Shown here piece by piece: positions 13,519 through 15,297 of a stretch of DNA of 15,297 nucleotides (positions are counted from its first letter, which is position 1; each line of letters begins with the position of its first letter). The stretch spans positions 1 to 15,297 of the forward strand of contig JBKOUJ010000149.1 in NCBI GenBank assembly GCA_046723355.1, given 5' to 3'. The notes under the pieces are model-generated. The model was not told where the DNA came from, ran no database searches, and saw only the letters and a list, made by a program, of their open reading frames with translations. Position numbers and translations under genes: made by a program. The stretch is from 13-2-20CM-68-14 sp046723355 (GTDB lineage: Bacteria; Actinomycetota; Thermoleophilia; Gaiellales; Gaiellaceae).

Positions 13519-14793
13519 CTACGGATAAAGGCCCCGCGTGATCGTCGCGTCCGCGACCCGCCGCACGGCCAGGCCGTAGGCCGCGAGGCGCATGCTCGTC
13601 TTACGCTCGTCCGCGACGCGCCAGGTCTCGTTGAACGCGCGCGTCGTGATGTCGCGCAGCTTCGAGTTGATCTCGTCCTCCTTCCAGAAGTACTCCTGGA
13701 GGCCTTGCACCCACTCGAAGTATGAGACGACGACGCCCCCCGCGTTCGCGAGCACGTCCGGCAGGATCAGGATGCCCCGGTCGTCGAGGATCTCGTCCGC
13801 CGCCGGCGTCACCGGACCGTTCGCGCCCTCGGCGATGATCTTCGCCTTCACCTGGTCGGCGTTTGAGCGTGTGATCACCTGCTCGAGCGCACACGGCGCG
13901 AGCACGTCGCAGTCGAGCAGCAGAAGCTCGTCGTTCGTGATCGATTCCGCGCCGCGCAGGCCCTCGAGCGCCCCCGTCTCTTGCTTGTGTGCGAGCACGG
14001 CGGCCATGTCGAGACCTTCTTCGTTGTAAAGCCCGCCGCGCGAGTCCGAGACGGCGACCACCTTCGCGCCCTGCTCGCCGAGGAACTTGGCGAGGAAGCT
14101 GCCGACGTTGCCGAACCCCTGGACGGCCACCCGCAGCCCATCCATCCGCATCTCCTGCTTACGGATCGCCTCCTGGATGCAGTAGAGCGCGCCGTGCGCC
14201 GTGGCCTCGAGTCGCCCGAGTGAGCCGCCCACGTTGAGCGGCTTGCCGGTCACGACCCCCAGCACGGAGTGGCCCTTGTTCATCGAGTACGTGTCGAAGA
14301 TCCACGCCATCACGGACGGGTCGGTGCCGACGTCCGGCGCGGGGATGTCCTTCTCGGGCCCGATCTCGTTGATGATCTCGCTCGTGTAGCGGCGGGTCAT
14401 CCGTTGCAGCTCGCCCGGCGAGAGCTTCTTCGGGTCGACCGCGACCCCGCCCTTGGCGCCACCGAACGGAATCCCCATCAGCGCGCACTTCCACGTCATC
14501 CACATCGCGAGCGCCTTGACCTCGTCGAGCTCGACGTCTAGGTGGTAACGGATGCCGCCTTTCGACGGTCCGCGTGCGATGTTGTGCGTGACCCGGTAGC
14601 CCTGGAAGACCTCGATGGCGCCGTCGTCCATGGTCACGGGGACCGAGACCACGACGGCCTTCTTGCAGTTCTGCAGGACGTTGACGAGGTTCGGATCGAC
14701 CGCGAATAGCTTCGCAACGCGGCCGAGCTGATCCTTGGCGATCTCGTAAGGGTTCTCGCGGAGGTGTGATGCCGGGGCTTCGACTGTGGTCAC
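13519..14793 (-). CDS. gdhA: Glutamate dehydrogenase (GudB/RocG-like hexameric type)
   Basis: Cytoplasmic enzyme of 424 residues interconverting glutamate with 2-oxoglutarate plus ammonia using NAD(P). Substrate-site residues are K78 (SKGGIRYH), K102 (MTWKCALMGIP) and catalytic K114 (PFGGAKGGV), with D154 in IPAPDVGT. The dinucleotide fold has GFGNVGS (206-212), and the second strand ends VSDSRGG; an acidic residue there favours NAD over NADP. The later NAEGANGPV-like region (IAEGANGPVTPAADEIL) and SYFEWVQGLQ are family constants. The GTG at 14793 is chosen because GAAGGAG lies five bases upstream; a TTG at 14835 would add 14 unconserved residues. The length fits the 420-430 residue bacterial GudB/RocG class. 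It leads the minus-strand set gdh, grx-like, rex, which links it to NADH-responsive control. Confidence 0.93.
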   Translation of the reverse strand: MTTVEAPASHLRENPYEIAKDQLGRVAKLFAVDPNLVNVLQNCKKAVVVSVPVTMDDGAIEVFQGYRVTHNIARGPSKGGIRYHLDVELDEVKALAMWMTWKCALMGIPFGGAKGGVAVDPKKLSPGELQRMTRRYTSEIINEIGPEKDIPAPDVGTDPSVMAWIFDTYSMNKGHSVLGVVTGKPLNVGGSLGRLEATAHGALYCIQEAIRKQEMRMDGLRVAVQGFGNVGSFLAKFLGEQGAKVVAVSDSRGGLYNEEGLDMAAVLAHKQETGALEGLRGAESITNDELLLLDCDVLAPCALEQVITRSNADQVKAKIIAEGANGPVTPAADEILDDRGILILPDVLANAGGVVVSYFEWVQGLQEYFWKEDEINSKLRDITTRAFNETWRVADERKTSMRLAAYGLAVRRVADATITRGLYP

Positions 14794-14798
14794 GGACG

Positions 14799-14805
14799 CT
14801 CCTTC
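14799..14805 (-). promoter_or_regulatory. Ribosome binding site selecting the GTG start of gdhA
   Basis: GAAGGAG on the minus strand lies five bases before GTG 14793. This favours that codon over the TTG at 14835, which has no such site. Confidence 0.75.
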
Positions 14806-14848
14806 GGCGCTCGATGAAACGGAAAGTTGCTGCAAATCGGCGCCGCCG

Positions 14849-14854
14849 AGTATA
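14849..14854 (-). promoter_or_regulatory. Candidate -10 box of the gdhA promoter
   Basis: TATACT on the minus strand, five bases beyond the stop of the upstream partial gene and 55 bases before the gdhA GTG, is close to consensus TATAAT. A -35 at the right distance is weak (CGTTCA). It would give a leader of about 50 bases containing the GAAGGAG site. Confidence 0.45.
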
Positions 14855-14860
14855 GGACTT

Positions 14861-15282
14861 TTATCTAATGGTGAACGTCACCTTCCGGAAGGTGGGACGG
14901 CTGCCATCGGGCGGGAACGCGCCGAGCGTGAGCGTGTAGTCGGCGGTCGGGAGCGTGTTGCCGTTCGGGTCGCGGCCGGTCAGGCCGAAGGCGTAGCTGC
15001 CGGGCAGTAGGTCGCGCATCCGGACGAGCAGGCCTAGGTGCCTGCCCTCGGAATTCGTGAGCACCATGTCGAGACGGCCGACGGCCCGGACCTCGTTGCC
15101 GCCGTCACCGGCGCTCAGGTCCCCGGCGCGGAACGACAGGACCGCCGGGCTCGTGTCGGACGGTTCGAAGGTCTTCTTCGACAGCTGCAGCTGAGAGAGG
15201 AGCGGCGCGTCGGAGCGGCCGAACGGGATCGTCCACGGGATTCGGAGCGGCAACGTCGCGCGTGAGCTGATCTGCATCGTCC
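14861..15282 (-). CDS. C-terminal end of a secreted/surface protein (possibly subtilase-like), truncated
   Basis: About 140 residues are visible, ending at TAA 14861. The N-terminal part lies beyond the contig end. The ATG at 15277 is probably internal, since the frame stays open into the adapter bases. The sequence looks like all-beta sandwich: LPLRIPWTIPFG, then SPAVLSFRAGDLS, RLDMVLTNSEGRHLG, VRMRDLLPGSYAFGLTGRDPNG and PTFRKVTFTI. The stretch PGxYxFxLxGRxPxG, then LPxxxYxL, is typical of FlgD-Ig-like or C-terminal beta domains of secreted proteases. From memory, similar tails close subtilisin-like S8 proteases in related actinobacteria, but no catalytic part is present to confirm this. It is upstream of gdhA on the same strand; gdhA has its own likely promoter. 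Confidence 0.45.
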
Positions 15283-15297
15283 CTGTCTCTTATACAC
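15283..15297. other. Nextera/Tn5 mosaic-end sequencing adapter remnant
   Basis: The last 15 bases, CTGTCTCTTATACAC, are identical to the start of the transposase mosaic-end adapter used in Nextera libraries. They are library-derived, mark a contig end, and should not be translated or annotated as native DNA. The preceding few bases may also be low quality. Confidence 0.93.

Noticed and set aside
15115..15297. Minus-strand frame starting MYKRQ
   Set aside because: Its start lies in adapter sequence; it is a library artefact.

Overview
The window looks like high-GC actinobacterial DNA. GTG and TTG starts are frequent, GC-rich antisense frames stay open for long distances, and several products resemble those of deep-branching Actinobacteria such as Thermoleophilia/Gaiellales. 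That placement is inferred from remembered protein flavour and was not tested. There is no tRNA, rRNA, CRISPR array, transposase or phage gene. No gene-free stretch exceeds about 155 bases. The last 15 bases match the Nextera/Tn5 mosaic-end adapter, so the right edge is a contig end and not native sequence.

Region 1 (1-7010) is a potassium and proton-motive-force neighbourhood. A truncated APC-family permease at the left edge diverges from a KdpE-type response regulator. Facing kdpE, on the minus strand and tightly spaced, are a proton-pumping pyrophosphatase (hppA), a KdpD-type sensor kinase lacking the usual N-terminal Kdp/Usp sensor part, a stand-alone universal-stress-domain protein, and a KimA-family potassium importer homologue with a doubled C-terminal domain. 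The kinase carries an apparent frameshift near 4100. A plausible reading is that the split KdpD/KdpE pair controls KimA-type K+ uptake while HppA contributes to the proton gradient that KimA-type transport uses. No kdpFABC genes are visible.

Region 2 (7011-9671) holds a short intergenic block with palindromic GGGGTC/GGGACAGTCCC elements. It is followed by a large secreted protein with a signal peptide, a propeller-like body, an Fn3-like domain, a Pro/Thr linker, one PASTA domain and a small Cys/His C-terminal module.

Region 3 (9672-12403) is a coupled three-gene minus-strand unit: a GT4 glycosyltransferase, then a GCS2/YbdK-type glutamate-cysteine ligase-like enzyme, then a DUF1844-like small protein. 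Junctions are a 1-base gap and an 8-base overlap.

Region 4 (12404-14860) is a redox-themed minus-strand set: glutamate dehydrogenase, a small glutaredoxin-like protein, and the NADH-sensing repressor Rex. Inverted repeats lie just upstream of rex, and a cluster of small hairpins lies downstream of it. Region 5 (14861-15282) is the C-terminal end of a secreted or surface protein cut off by the contig end.
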